64,000 nt of DNA, from contig NZ_HF570108.1 of NCBI RefSeq assembly GCF_000297395.2, positions 4,367,910-4,431,909 of the forward strand, given 5' to 3'. The stretch comes from Micromonospora lupini str. Lupac 08. Lineage in GTDB: Bacteria; Actinomycetota; Actinomycetes; Mycobacteriales; Micromonosporaceae. Positions 51,641-60,335 of this stretch are shown piece by piece. The notes under the pieces were generated by a model. It worked only from the letters and a program-made list of their open reading frames with translations, did not search any database and had not been told where the DNA came from. Every line of letters starts with the position of its first letter. Positions within the stretch are counted from its first letter, which is position 1. A program made the translations under genes and the position numbers.

Positions 51641-52039
51641 ATGTGGGCGGATGAGGCCGCGCTCGACGCGGCGGGACGCCGGCTCGACGAGTGGGAGTCG
51701 TCGCTGGCCGAACGGGCCGAACGCGCCAAGACGTTGTCGGCGCGGATGTGGGAGCTGACCGGCACCGCCCACAACGCCGACCGGACCGTCAACGTCACCG
51801 TCGACTCGGCTGGCCTGCTGATCGATCTGCGGCTCGACGAGCGCACCCGGCAACAGTCCGCGGCGCACACCGCCCGCCAGATCCTGGACACCACCAGAGC
51901 GGCGCGCACCGACCTGCTCCGCCAGGTCCGTGCGGTAACTGTGGAATCCCTCGGCGACGACGCGAGCGCCCGGGCCATCATCGACTCGTACCGCGACCGG
52001 CTGGCTGGTGACCAGGGGCCGAGCGATGCCGACCGGTGA
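51641..52039 (+). CDS. YbaB/EbfC family protein, first gene of a type VII secretion-like toxin locus
   Basis: A 132-residue protein with a YbaB-like fold: coiled coil LDEWESSLAERAERAKTLSARMWELTGTAHNADRTVNVTVDSAGLLIDLRL, then a helical tail. GGGGAGGG precedes ATG 51641. In actinobacteria such proteins head operons encoding WXG100/EspC-like partners and large secreted toxins. It overlaps the next gene by 14 bases. Nucleoid-binding or chaperone role is inferred. Confidence 0.78.
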   Translation: MWADEAALDAAGRRLDEWESSLAERAERAKTLSARMWELTGTAHNADRTVNVTVDSAGLLIDLRLDERTRQQSAAHTARQILDTTRAARTDLLRQVRAVTVESLGDDASARAIIDSYRDRLAGDQGPSDADR

Positions 52040-52346
52040 CGGCATCCAGGTCGACCCGGACGACCTGACCGCCCACGCCGCCCGCCTCGACCGCTGCGGC
52101 GGCAACCTCGACACCGCCCAACAGGCAGGCCGGCACGTCCGGCTGGGCACCGACGCCTACGGTCAGCTCTGCGCGCTGATGCCGACACTGCTCGACGGCC
52201 TCCAGCGGACCCTGGTCGACGGCATCGGCGCCGCCGCCACGTCGGTGCGGGACACCGCCGGCAAGCTGCGGGCCGGGGCAGACCGCTACCGACACTCCGA
52301 CGCCCACGCCCAGCACCGGCTCGACGGGGTGCGGCAGCGCCCGTGA
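52026..52346 (+). CDS. WXG100/EspC-like small secretion partner
   Basis: A 106-residue helical protein (GIQVDPDDLTAHAARLDRCGGNLDTAQQAGRHVRLGTDAYGQLCALMPTLLDGLQRTLVDGIGAAATSVRDTAGKLRAGADRYR), matching the ESX-1 secretion-associated EspC-type proteins that pair with secreted effectors. ATG 52026 lies inside the YbaB-like gene; its own stop overlaps the toxin gene start by four bases. Operon order YbaB-EspC-toxin-immunity supports a type VII export role. No ESX ATPase genes are in the window. Confidence 0.75.
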   Translation: MPTGDGIQVDPDDLTAHAARLDRCGGNLDTAQQAGRHVRLGTDAYGQLCALMPTLLDGLQRTLVDGIGAAATSVRDTAGKLRAGADRYRHSDAHAQHRLDGVRQRP

Positions 52347-53657
52347 CGTCCAACCCGCTCGTCGCCACCGCAGCGGACACCCCGCCCAGCGCCTGGGCGG
52401 GGGTGTGGATCTGCGAGGACATCGAACTCATCGCGCAGGGCGTCCGCAACGGCAGTTGGATCGACGGCAGCCTCGGTGTGGTGACGCGCCGGCCTCGACG
52501 CCCTCGCCTTCGTCTCCGACCCGGTCGGCGCCCTGCTCCAGTACGGGATCGCCTGGCTCATCGAGCACGTCAAGCCGCTCAGCGAGGCGCTGGACTGGCT
52601 CGCCGGCGACCCGGCACAGATCACCGCACACGCCCAGACTTGGCGCAGCGTCGCCGGCTCCCTCCGCGAGGAAGCCGCCGAGCTGGCTCGCGCCGTCCGC
52701 GACGACGTCGGTGGCTGGGGCGGCAGCGCCGGCCCCGCCTACCGCGCCTGGGCCGCCGAACAACAGCAGGCCATCACCGGCCTCGCTCAGGGCGCCGACA
52801 CCATGGCCGCGATCACCGAGGGCGCCGCCGGCCTGGTGGCCGCCGTCCGGCTCTTGGTCCGCGACGCCGTCGCCACCTGCGTGTCCCGCCTCATCACGTA
52901 CGCGGGCGAACTCGTCGTCACCGGCGGCCTGGCCGCACCGCTGGTCGTAGAGCAGGTCACGACGCTTGTGGCGTCCTGGGGGGCGCGGATCGCGCGGCTG
53001 TTGCGCGGATTGCTGGCCAGCCTGCGCCGGCTGATCCCGACGGTACGCCGGCTCGGCGACCTCATCGAGAAACTCAAGCAGGCGCTCGGGCGACTCACCC
53101 GGCTCGGGCCTTCCGACCGGATGGGACAGCGACGTGACTGGGCCGACCCGAGGACCCGGCCGCTGCCGCCAGAACGGACCCCCGATTCCCACCTCTCCGC
53201 TGGCGACCCGGTCTACCACTCCGATCACTCGACGGGCATCGGCTACGACGACTTGACGATGCGGAACTTTGACAAGGTGCGACCACTGGATGGGCACCAT
53301 GACGTCATCGTGCACGGCACCGACCAGGGATACTTTGTCCCAGGCAAGGTTTCAGCAGACGGAGCGCACATGGACGGAAACGCCACCAACGCGGCTCAGA
53401 TCGCCGCCGCGGTTCGGGAAAATCCCGCCTATGACGGCGGCCCCCTCCGTCTGGTCTCCTGCTATGCCGGCACCGTCAAGCCCGACGTCGACGCGGTACC
53501 ACTCGGTCAACAGGTCGCCGACGAACTCGGGGTCAGCGTGCTCGCGCCAACGGCTCGGGTGGGGACCCAGCGATGGGCCGCAGAGCCCCAACCGCCAGTC
53601 GTCGAAAGCGGCGGCTCCTGGGAGGTCTTCGTACCACGAGCGAGAGGACACCGATGA
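52343..53657 (+). pseudogene. Type VII-exported polymorphic toxin with a frameshift
   Basis: The frame from GTG 52343 carries the N-terminus (DTPPSAWAGVWICEDIELIA to GSLGVV) and then loses sense. From 52485 the other frame continues GLDALAFVSDPVGALLQYGI, a WXG-like helical region (VGGWGGSAGPAYRAW), a hydrophobic helix block and a C-terminal domain. One extra base near 52484 (after GTG 52481) explains the break, either a mutation or a sequencing error. The C-terminal domain has VIVHGT and RLVSCYAG; a His-Gly then Cys pair is typical of clan CD cysteine peptidases (inferred). The frame-0 part lacks a start until ATG 52803. The toxin stop overlaps the next gene (ATGA). Confidence 0.7.
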
Positions 53658-54046
53658 AGACTGTGGGGTTCTTTCGAGAACTAGGACCAAACCAGACCGA
53701 GGTGTACGTAGAGAGCATCCACGCGCACGTCAACGCGCAGCCGCTGCCCGACGCCGTCCAGGTCGAAGACTATCTACGCCACGGGCATGGCCTCATCGAC
53801 GTCATGGGCGCGGAGATCGACGTCCTCGGCAGTGGCCGACACCTTGTCGGGGGCGCATCCGTGCTGACGGATGGCGAGTGGCTGTGGCGCGACGACCTTC
53901 GCTTCTACCTGGCCACATACCGCGTGCAGCTACCCACGGAATTTCTGGAGACAGTGCGTGGTAATGATTACCGCGTGCCCGATCTCCGAGGAGATCAGCT
54001 CCGGCTGGCCGGCGAGGAAGCAACACGGATCCTCGGATACCGCTGA
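53654..54046 (+). CDS. Probable immunity protein of the frameshifted toxin
   Basis: A 130-residue protein without a signal peptide or membrane segment (KTVGFFRELGPNQTEVYVESI, LPDAVQVEDYLRHGHGLIDVMG, ASVLTDGEWLWRDDLRFYLATY). ATG 53654 overlaps the toxin stop by four bases. Placement directly after a polymorphic toxin is the usual position of an immunity gene. I do not recognise its family, and the immunity role is inferred from position. Confidence 0.65.
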   Translation: MKTVGFFRELGPNQTEVYVESIHAHVNAQPLPDAVQVEDYLRHGHGLIDVMGAEIDVLGSGRHLVGGASVLTDGEWLWRDDLRFYLATYRVQLPTEFLETVRGNDYRVPDLRGDQLRLAGEEATRILGYR

Positions 54047-54070
54047 CGCCGTACGGGATGACCGGCCAGG

Positions 54071-54229
54071 GCCAGGCTGGACGCCGACCTGGTCGAGTCG
54101 GCAGGCGTCGAACTGCCGGTCGGGGCTGCCGCACAGCAATGGGTCGCGTCAGCCCAGGAGGCTGGCCTCGGCGACCGGGAGTACTCGGCCGTGATCGCGC
54201 ACAACACCGACACTGCCCGATCAGCCTAA
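54071..54229 (+). pseudogene. C-terminal remnant of a 3-hydroxyisobutyrate dehydrogenase-type gene
   Basis: Fifty-two codons read ARLDADLVESAGVELPVGAA, then AQQWVASAQEAGLGDREYSA and VIAHN before TAA. This is the typical end of beta-hydroxyacid dehydrogenases (NAD-binding 11 domain: DLxLAxxAGVxLPxxAAxxxxxxxAxxxGxGDxDxSAVI). The upstream part is missing and replaced by the end of the immunity gene. Confidence 0.6.
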
Positions 54230-54494
54230 GACCTGGACTGCGGCAGGCCCGCCAGGTGACCGTTGAACTCTTCCTCGCTGCCAAGTACCGCTCGTCATAG
54301 GCTCTGCCTGGCGCGGCGGCAACCCGCCACCGTCCGGCTGCATCGGCTACGAAGCGACCTGCACCGGCTCCGTCTCGCAGGGCAGCAAGCAATGCCAGCC
54401 GATCGGGAGCTGGTACTCGTCGGTCTCGGGGACCCACTGCGCCTGCCTCGACGGGCCGATCATGCGTTCACCTGGTGTGAACTGCCCGCCAGGT
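54230..54494 (+). other. Region without an intact gene; Cys-rich coding-like fragment
   Basis: One frame from about 54261 reads GSAWRGGNPPPSGCIGYEAT, then CTGSVSQGSKQCQPIG and SGTHCACLDG, a Cys-rich secreted-protein-like sequence lacking start and true end (it runs antisense into the PRC-barrel gene). Together with the dehydrogenase remnant it suggests a graveyard of truncated genes between 54.0 and 54.5 kb. Confidence 0.35.
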
Positions 54495-54854
54495 TCAGCG
54501 GGGGCGACTCAGCCACTCCCAGGCGTGGCGGAGGCCCACCTGCACCGGGTCGTCACCCGCGGCCTCGGCCCTTCTGGCCGGCGTGTCCTCGCTCGGCTCG
54601 TGCATCTCGGCACCGGGTACCGACAGCACGACCCCCCGCTCGTACAGGTCGGCGATCTGCTCCCGGTGGGCGAAGCGGTGGGACTGGTCCGATCCCGGCG
54701 GTGCCACGATGATGCCGTGGAAGATGTCCTTCGGTTCGTCGGTCAGCATGTGCTCGACCACGCCGACGGGTGCCGAGTCAACGTCGTAGACCCGGGTGCC
54801 GACGGGGAGCGCGAGATACGAGACCTTCGCGCCGAGATCCTCCACAACGTTCAC
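54495..54854 (-). CDS. PRC-barrel-like small protein
   Basis: A 119-residue protein. YLALPVGTRVYDVDSAPVGVVEHMLTDEPKDIFHGIIV resembles the PRC-barrel/DUF2171 fold found in stress-related small proteins, followed by a helical region and a Trp-containing C-terminus (VGLRHAWEWLSRPR). Two GTG starts are possible (54854 and 54845). The longer frame to 55091 is antisense-like and rejected. Function unknown; a role in membrane or ribosome-associated stress is only a family guess. Confidence 0.65.
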   Translation of the reverse strand: MNVVEDLGAKVSYLALPVGTRVYDVDSAPVGVVEHMLTDEPKDIFHGIIVAPPGSDQSHRFAHREQIADLYERGVVLSVPGAEMHEPSEDTPARRAEAAGDDPVQVGLRHAWEWLSRPR

Positions 54855-54940
54855 CGTACCCGCCGCGTGATCACCAGGGGTCCGATCACGATGGCTGGTC
54901 CGATCATGACCAGGGCTGCCGGCGGTGCCGATCGTCAGGC

Positions 54941-55390
54941 TCAGGCGGAGGCTGCCCGACCCATCTCGGCGAGGATCCCCGTTCCCTGGCCGAGCTCGAT
55001 CAGATAGCCGTCCGGGTCGCGCAGGTAGCACCGGATCTCGACGCCATGATCCTTCGGCTCGGTCAGGAACTCCCCACCCCGGGACCGCCACTGCTCATAG
55101 ACCGCCCGGACGTCGGTCACCCGGACGTTCATCGCGCTGCTGAGCGTGTTCGGATCCGGCGGCGCCTTCGCCTGCACACCCGGCTTGTCGTCGGTCGGAC
55201 CACCCTCGTCGTTGATCACGATATAGCTGTTGTGGAACCGCAGGATCGCCGGCTGGCGTTCCCGCACCACCGTCGCGCCCAGCACCCGCCGGTAGAACTC
55301 CCGGGAACGGTCCACATCCCGCACGATCAGCAGGTGCGTGAGCACCAGCCCACCCTCGGGCTGGAAGTAGTCGGATGCCTCGCTCGCCAT
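54941..55390 (-). CDS. VOC-family protein
   Basis: A 149-residue single-module VOC protein: GLVLTHLLIVRDVDRSREFYRRVLGATVVRERQPAILRFHNSYIVIN and DPDGYLIELGQGTGIL give the paired beta-alpha-beta-beta-beta units. ATG 55390 follows GGGGAGG. It could be a dioxygenase, glyoxalase or antibiotic-binding protein. No neighbour decides which. Confidence 0.85.
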   Translation of the reverse strand: MASEASDYFQPEGGLVLTHLLIVRDVDRSREFYRRVLGATVVRERQPAILRFHNSYIVINDEGGPTDDKPGVQAKAPPDPNTLSSAMNVRVTDVRAVYEQWRSRGGEFLTEPKDHGVEIRCYLRDPDGYLIELGQGTGILAEMGRAASA

Positions 55391-55463
55391 CACGCCTCCC
55401 CCGGGTCCGGTCGGCAGGGCGTACCCGGGGGAGGCGCCGGCACACCCCCACGGCCACAACGAG

Positions 55464-55820
55464 TCACCATGACGGCTGCCGGCTGTTACCGTCGGGCCCG
55501 TGGCCGCCGACGCCATCCGGCACCGGGTCGGGTCGGCCCGGGTGCTCCCGCGTGAATCTGACCGGGATGACCTCAGTCAGGCCCGATGCCGACGTGACCT
55601 GAACGGTGAGTTGGGCGTGCCGCTTCGCCTGGTCGGCTGCGGTAAATGACCCGATATCGAGGATCGCGGCCAGCGGTATCCGCCTGACGTGGGCCTTCGG
55701 CCACGGCAGCAATCGCCAGCGCCGGAGGACAAGGTGCTCCTCCTCGGATCTGGCGTCCCAACGCCGAGCGACCATCCCCGCCACCTCCCGTGCGGCGCAC
55801 GCTAGCGGCCTGATGATCAT
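55464..55820 (-). CDS. Hypothetical protein, 118 residues
   Basis: A basic protein with WDARSEEEHLVLRRWRLLPWPKAHVRRIPLAAILDIGSFTAADQAKRHAQLTVQVTSASGLTEVIPVRFT, which looks beta-rich, perhaps PH-like. No signal peptide or clear membrane segment. ATG 55820 is taken (upstream codons are in-frame GTG). The family is not recognised. It lies 73 bases upstream of the VOC gene, same strand. Confidence 0.45.
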   Translation of the reverse strand: MIIRPLACAAREVAGMVARRWDARSEEEHLVLRRWRLLPWPKAHVRRIPLAAILDIGSFTAADQAKRHAQLTVQVTSASGLTEVIPVRFTREHPGRPDPVPDGVGGHGPDGNSRQPSW

Positions 55821-55870
55821 CACCGCACTCGGCACAGCGGGCAGTTGAGATGCCGGATCGTCTGGTTGTG

Positions 55871-56122
55871 TCAGCGGCGCAGGCGACGGGAGCAGTCGCC
55901 GTCGTGGCCGTCGCGGAGGAGGCAGCGCCGGCCACCAGGCATCAGCAGGTCGCAGAAGACCCGGTGGCGCAGGAACTGCTGGTCCTCCTCGGAGACTGTG
56001 GTCTCCCCCGGGTCCGCCATCGGGAGCACCAGCATCCATCGGCCGATCACCCGGGCCAGGCGTTGCGCGGCAGACAGGTCGTTGGCAACTACGGGCAGGT
56101 GGACGACGTACCGCCGGCTCAT
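55871..56122 (-). CDS. Small hypothetical protein with Cys/His
   Basis: An 83-residue protein with VVANDLSAAQRLARVIGRWM and CDLLMPGGRRCLLRDGHDGDC, possibly a small metal-binding motif. Its ATG meets the stop of the DivIVA-like gene, so they are translated together. Family not recognised. Confidence 0.55.
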   Translation of the reverse strand: MSRRYVVHLPVVANDLSAAQRLARVIGRWMLVLPMADPGETTVSEEDQQFLRHRVFCDLLMPGGRRCLLRDGHDGDCSRRLRR

Positions 56123-56421
56123 CAGGCCGGACCCTCCTCGTTGCGGGCACCGGCGTGGCTGGCCTGCGAGCGACGCAGGCCGGCCTTGATCCGGGCGGTC
56201 TCGCGGCGGCTCTCGGCGAGGGCGGCGTAGACGGCGGCCATGTCGCCGGCGACCCGGTCGAGGAAGGCGTACACGTCGTCGGGGTTCAGACCGCGACGTC
56301 CGAGCCCGACCGTCGCGAAGCGGCGCTCACGCACCTGCCACGGCAACAAACTGATGTACGCGGCAAAGCGGTAGGTCGCGTCACCGCCGACTGGGACTGG
56401 TCGCTCGTTGCGAGCGTTCAT
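56122..56421 (-). CDS. DivIVA-domain-like small protein
   Basis: A 99-residue protein: YISLLPWQVRERRFATVGLGRRGLNPDDVYAFLDRVAGDMAAVYAALAESRRETARIKAGL has the DivIVA-type start pattern (LxPxxVRxxxFxxxxxxRRGLNxxDVxxFLxxV) and a coiled-coil continuation. Very short, without the long coiled tail of true DivIVA/Wag31, so it may be a regulatory or partner protein. ATG 56421 follows AGGAAGG by nine bases. Confidence 0.7.
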   Translation of the reverse strand: MNARNERPVPVGGDATYRFAAYISLLPWQVRERRFATVGLGRRGLNPDDVYAFLDRVAGDMAAVYAALAESRRETARIKAGLRRSQASHAGARNEEGPA

Positions 56422-56835
56422 GTCCATCCACCTTCCTGATCGTGGACAGGGCGGGCCCGCTCGCTCATCCGGCGCGGCCGACACAGCCCGCCCTGACGCC
56501 GCAGCTTCACTCAGCGGTACGGCATCACGGCTGCTCAGCGAGGGTTGTTCAGGGAAGCACGGCGGCCGTTCGGGGGGACCGGCCGGCCGCCGTGCTGGGA
56601 TCAGCCTGCGATGAGCAGCAGTGGAGACGCAATGTTTCGGGCGGCGATTTCGCCGATGCGCATTGACTTTCTTTGCTGCAATCTGGGTGAGTTGCAGGAG
56701 CGGCTGATGCAGTGTTGCGGGGTGGAACGAGGGAGCGCTCGGATACCCGAAGGCTTGGATCGATCGTGAGCTGTAGCGGTTTGGCGGACGGCCGCCAGGA
56801 CGGGGGCGGAGACTGTTCCGGGTGAGTTAGCGGAA
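56422..56835. other. Intergenic region with a hairpin
   Basis: No convincing gene in 414 bases. A perfect 13-bp inverted repeat (56556-56568, arm AGCACGGCGGCCG, with 56584-56596) encloses a 15-base loop; it could be a terminator for the kinase gene (stop 56836) on the reverse strand, but it lies about 240 bases away. Confidence 0.4.
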
Positions 56836-58101
56836 TCAGAGCGGACCGGTGGCGTCGGCGGATTCGCCCATTTCAAGCTGGCAAACCATTGCCTGGTGCC
56901 GGCACTCCTCGACAAGATCCTGCTCCTCGTCCGACTGATCAAGGTCTCGGGCGAGCGCTGCGAACGCGTGATGGGCCTGCCGGAAGTCACCTGCGAGCAT
57001 CAGGAGGTTCGCGAGATCCACTCGTAGCGCCACGATCTCGGTGCCGAGCCGCTCGCCACCTTGGGGCACCATGCGGAGGGCCCGCTCCACCATCTCGGCT
57101 GCCTGCACGAAACGCTCGTTCTCAGCGAGTTCCCTTGCCTGCGCCCGTAATTCCACCAGGTTCTGCGGGGATCTCTGCGGCGGAACCGGGGCGGGGGCGG
57201 CGTGCGGGGCAGTGCTGGAGAACGTGTTGTCCGCTCGGGCGGCTACCAGGCCCGGAGAGTCGCCGTCGTCGAGGAAAGGCTTCAGGAGCTGACGAACCTC
57301 GCCAGCCGATGCTGGCCTTTCCGCTGGGTCCTTGGCCAGCAGGCAGTAGACGAGGTGCGCCAGGTCATCGGGAACGTCCGATCGATACTCAGTAATGATG
57401 GGAATGGGCGCATCGATATGACGGCGCATCATGTCCGGGGCGTTTGCCGCCTCATACGGAGGGTTCCCACCAAGCATCTCGAAAAGGATGCAGCCCAAGG
57501 CGTACAGATCGGCAGCAGGCCCGACAGGGCCACCCTGGGCCTGCTCGGGTGCGATGTAGGCGGGGGTCCCGAGCGTCCGCCCGGTTGCGGTGAGGCGGGA
57601 TGCTTCGGCCGGGCCGAGCAGCGCAGCCACACCGAAATCGAGCACCTTGACCACCCTCGACGGGGTGATCATGAGGTTCTGCGGCTTCAGGTCGCGGTGT
57701 ACGAGGGAGGCGGCGTGGGCGGCCGCGAGCACCGAACAGACCTGCGCGGCAATGGAAGCCGCCTCGCCGACGGGCAGACGTTCCTGCTCGGCGATGTGGT
57801 CGGCGAGGACGATCCCCGGCACGAGCTGCATGACGAGGAAGAGGTCTTCACCGTGCACGCCCAGGTCGTGCACGGCCGGCACGCCGGGATGGTCGAGCCG
57901 GGCGGTTGCTCTCGCCTCCCGCCGGAAGCGCTTGCCCGCCGTCTCACGCTCGTCCTCCGGCACCTCCAACTGCCGGAGAAACTTGATCGCCACCGGCCGG
58001 TCGAGTCGCTCGTCGAAGCCGGCCCAGACCTGGCCCATTCCTCCGCGACCGACCGGATACGTCAACTCGTACCGATCACCGACACGATCCCCCGCCTGCA
58101 C
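56836..58101 (-). CDS. Serine/threonine protein kinase (PknB-like) with helical C-terminus
   Basis: A 421-residue soluble kinase. The catalytic domain (residues about 10-280) has GRGGMGQVW, VAIKF (ATP Lys), HRDLKPQN, DFGVAAL, GTPAYIAPEQ and a C-lobe ending in LLAKDPAERPASA. A Pro-rich linker precedes a TPR-like helical region (ARELAENERFVQAAEMVERALRMVPQGG). No membrane segment or PASTA domain. GTG 58101 follows GGGGAGG. It lies upstream of, but with unrelated orientation to, no phosphatase; the neighbouring helicases share its strand. Confidence 0.88.
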   Translation of the reverse strand: MQAGDRVGDRYELTYPVGRGGMGQVWAGFDERLDRPVAIKFLRQLEVPEDERETAGKRFRREARATARLDHPGVPAVHDLGVHGEDLFLVMQLVPGIVLADHIAEQERLPVGEAASIAAQVCSVLAAAHAASLVHRDLKPQNLMITPSRVVKVLDFGVAALLGPAEASRLTATGRTLGTPAYIAPEQAQGGPVGPAADLYALGCILFEMLGGNPPYEAANAPDMMRRHIDAPIPIITEYRSDVPDDLAHLVYCLLAKDPAERPASAGEVRQLLKPFLDDGDSPGLVAARADNTFSSTAPHAAPAPVPPQRSPQNLVELRAQARELAENERFVQAAEMVERALRMVPQGGERLGTEIVALRVDLANLLMLAGDFRQAHHAFAALARDLDQSDEEQDLVEECRHQAMVCQLEMGESADATGPL

Positions 58102-58151
58102 CTACAGCCTCCCCCGCATCCCACGCCGACCCCGCTGAGCAGGAGCGGCAA

Positions 58152-60335
58152 TCAGGCTAGCTGTCGCTGCACGAGCCGCCCGGTCAGGAACGGACTGGGC
58201 GTGCCGTGCCAGAACACCGCAAGCTCGTCGCGCGCACGGGTGGCGGCGACGAAAAGCAACGACCGGTCACGCTGGCGTTCGCGCTGGTAGCGCTTCGGGT
58301 CGGTGTCCCGGTACCTGCTGATCATCTGCCGAGGCACCAGGCCGTCACTGACCCCAGCGATGATCATGCGCTGGTACTCGAGGCCCTTGAACCGGTGCAT
58401 CGTGCCGATGTGCACGCCGTCAGGGCGCTTCGGGCCGTCCGGGCCGATCTCCACCACTTCCAGACCATCAGCCTCCAGCCGGGTGATGACGTCCGCCGCC
58501 AGGTCCTTGGTCGGTACGCAGATGGCAACCGAGCCGTCCGTCGGACTGCCCCAACTGCGCAACTGCTCGACGATCAGGTCTCGCTCCTGGGCCCACGTCC
58601 CGGCACCACGGAATACGGGTCGGCCACCACGCAGCAGCGACCGGTAACCGGCCAGATCCTCCTCACCGCCGTCAAGGTCGTCGTACACCTCCCCGGTCAT
58701 GATCTGCAGGGCGTCGGCGAGGATCTGCCGGGTCGTGCGGTAGCTCAGGGTGAGCCGGGACGACCGACCACGGATGTTGACGCCGAGGCTGCTCAACGTG
58801 ACGTGGTTGTCGTAGATGCGCTGGTGGGTGTCGCCGGTGAGGAACATGTCATCCGGGCCAGGAGCGACCATGGCGCGCAGCATCTTCCAGTGGGCCGCGC
58901 TGAGATCCTGCGCCTCGTCGACCACCACGTGGCGGTAGCGCGGCCGGTAGAACCCGCCGGACGATTCGCCGGCGACACCGGTGTTCTGGGCGGTGCGGTC
59001 CATCTCGAGGCGGGCAGCCCGTTGTGCCACCTGGCGCCACGTCCAGACGCCGCGGTTCTCCAGCCAGGTGGTGAAGCGCTCGGTCAGTTGCCAGATCTGG
59101 TCCCGCTCGATCCGCGAGAGACTGCGGCCGCGGTTGGGACGGCGCGCCTTGAAGTAGTCCGTCCGCGAGTTGAGCACCTGACCGAGGATCACCTGGGTCC
59201 ACTCAGCGGCAAGGAACTCAGCCTCCCAGGCAGTCTCGCCGGTCTCGATAAGGAACTCGTCCCACAGCTCAAGGACTCGATTGTCGTCCACCACGCGGCG
59301 GCTGCCACCTGCCTTGGCTTCTGCCACCACCCTGCTGGCCAACCGGTCGATGTTGACGATGTCGACACGCGACACCAGCTCCTGCCCGCCCAACGCCATG
59401 AGCCGGGTCCGCAGGTCGGCCGCCAGATTCCGGTTGAAGGTGGTGAGCAGGATCGGCTTGTCCGCTCCGTCTGGCAACTGCCGGGCGAGGTGCGCCACGC
59501 GGTGCAGGGCGACGATCGTCTTGCCGGTGCCCGGGCCACCACCGACCCGTGCCGGGCCGTTGTAGCGGCGCTCGACCAGCTTGCGCTGAGTGGGGTGCAG
59601 GAAGATCTGCCACCGCTCGAAGGCCTCGCCGAGCATCGCCTGCAATGCCTCGTCGTCGGTGGTCACCTGCGTGGCGGGCCGTTCCACTGCCGCCTCGAAG
59701 TCCTCGGGGTCGACCGGCTCGTCGGCGCGGACCGGGTCCGTGACCTGTTGCAGCACGTCGTCGTAAGGGGTGCCGTCGAAGAGCGCGAAGAGCACGTCGG
59801 TGGTGAGCTGCGGCGCCCTGTCCAGCAGTTCCAGCAGCTCGGCCTCGATGGTCAGTTCCCGGATCTGTGGTAGCAGCGGCTCGGATACGCCGAGATCCAG
59901 CAGCTGGGAGTCGGTGTACGTGTCGAAGAGCGGTTTCTGCGCGGGCTCCGGTTCCACATCCGGCGGCACTACGCGACCGATGATGCTGTCACCAACGGGC
60001 GCCATGTCGATGACCTCGATGCCGCCGGTGATCCGGTTGATGCGGTACGCATACCGGGAGAGGTCGTCGTACACCTCACCGCGGTGCTTGACCGCGACGA
60101 GCAGGTAGTCGCGCTCGGAGATGTGCAGCAGGAGCGCGCGATAGTCCTTGTTGACCCGGGCAGACATCAGCCGGGAGTCGCTGTTCAGCGCCTTCAGGTT
60201 GAGCCCCGGGTTCTCCGGGTTGTGCCGGAACTTGTGCATGAACTCGTAGACCGCTCCGATGTCGGCGCGGGTGAGCTTCATGACCTCCTTGTCTGCGCGA
60301 TCCAGCATCCGCAGGGTTGTTGCTCCGGTGCTCAT
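58152..60335 (-). CDS. UvrD/Rep-type helicase with RelE-like N-terminal domain
   Basis: A 727-residue protein. Residues about 1-100 resemble RelE/ParE-type folds (ADIGAVYEFMHKFRHNPENPG, SARVNKDYRALLLHISERDYLLVAVKHRGEVYD). Then a superfamily-1 helicase: Walker A GGGPGTGKTIVALHR, VVVDEAQDLSA, GDTHQRIYD, and GTMHRFKGLEYQRMIIAGVS near the C-terminus. ATG 60335 overlaps the upstream helicase stop by four bases and has GGGGAGAA. Similar fused proteins occur in defence-type clusters. A role with the DUF1998 helicase next door in DNA processing or phage restriction is inferred. Confidence 0.85.
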   Translation of the reverse strand: MSTGATTLRMLDRADKEVMKLTRADIGAVYEFMHKFRHNPENPGLNLKALNSDSRLMSARVNKDYRALLLHISERDYLLVAVKHRGEVYDDLSRYAYRINRITGGIEVIDMAPVGDSIIGRVVPPDVEPEPAQKPLFDTYTDSQLLDLGVSEPLLPQIRELTIEAELLELLDRAPQLTTDVLFALFDGTPYDDVLQQVTDPVRADEPVDPEDFEAAVERPATQVTTDDEALQAMLGEAFERWQIFLHPTQRKLVERRYNGPARVGGGPGTGKTIVALHRVAHLARQLPDGADKPILLTTFNRNLAADLRTRLMALGGQELVSRVDIVNIDRLASRVVAEAKAGGSRRVVDDNRVLELWDEFLIETGETAWEAEFLAAEWTQVILGQVLNSRTDYFKARRPNRGRSLSRIERDQIWQLTERFTTWLENRGVWTWRQVAQRAARLEMDRTAQNTGVAGESSGGFYRPRYRHVVVDEAQDLSAAHWKMLRAMVAPGPDDMFLTGDTHQRIYDNHVTLSSLGVNIRGRSSRLTLSYRTTRQILADALQIMTGEVYDDLDGGEEDLAGYRSLLRGGRPVFRGAGTWAQERDLIVEQLRSWGSPTDGSVAICVPTKDLAADVITRLEADGLEVVEIGPDGPKRPDGVHIGTMHRFKGLEYQRMIIAGVSDGLVPRQMISRYRDTDPKRYQRERQRDRSLLFVAATRARDELAVFWHGTPSPFLTGRLVQRQLA

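Noticed and set aside
52477..52491. Programmed +1 frameshift in the toxin gene
   Set aside because: No slippery stop-codon context in the incoming frame; a simple one-base insertion or sequencing error explains it better.
56545..56769. Small forward open frame (74 codons) in the intergenic region before the kinase
   Set aside because: No ribosome site, no recognisable pattern, and it includes the loop and right arm of a hairpin.
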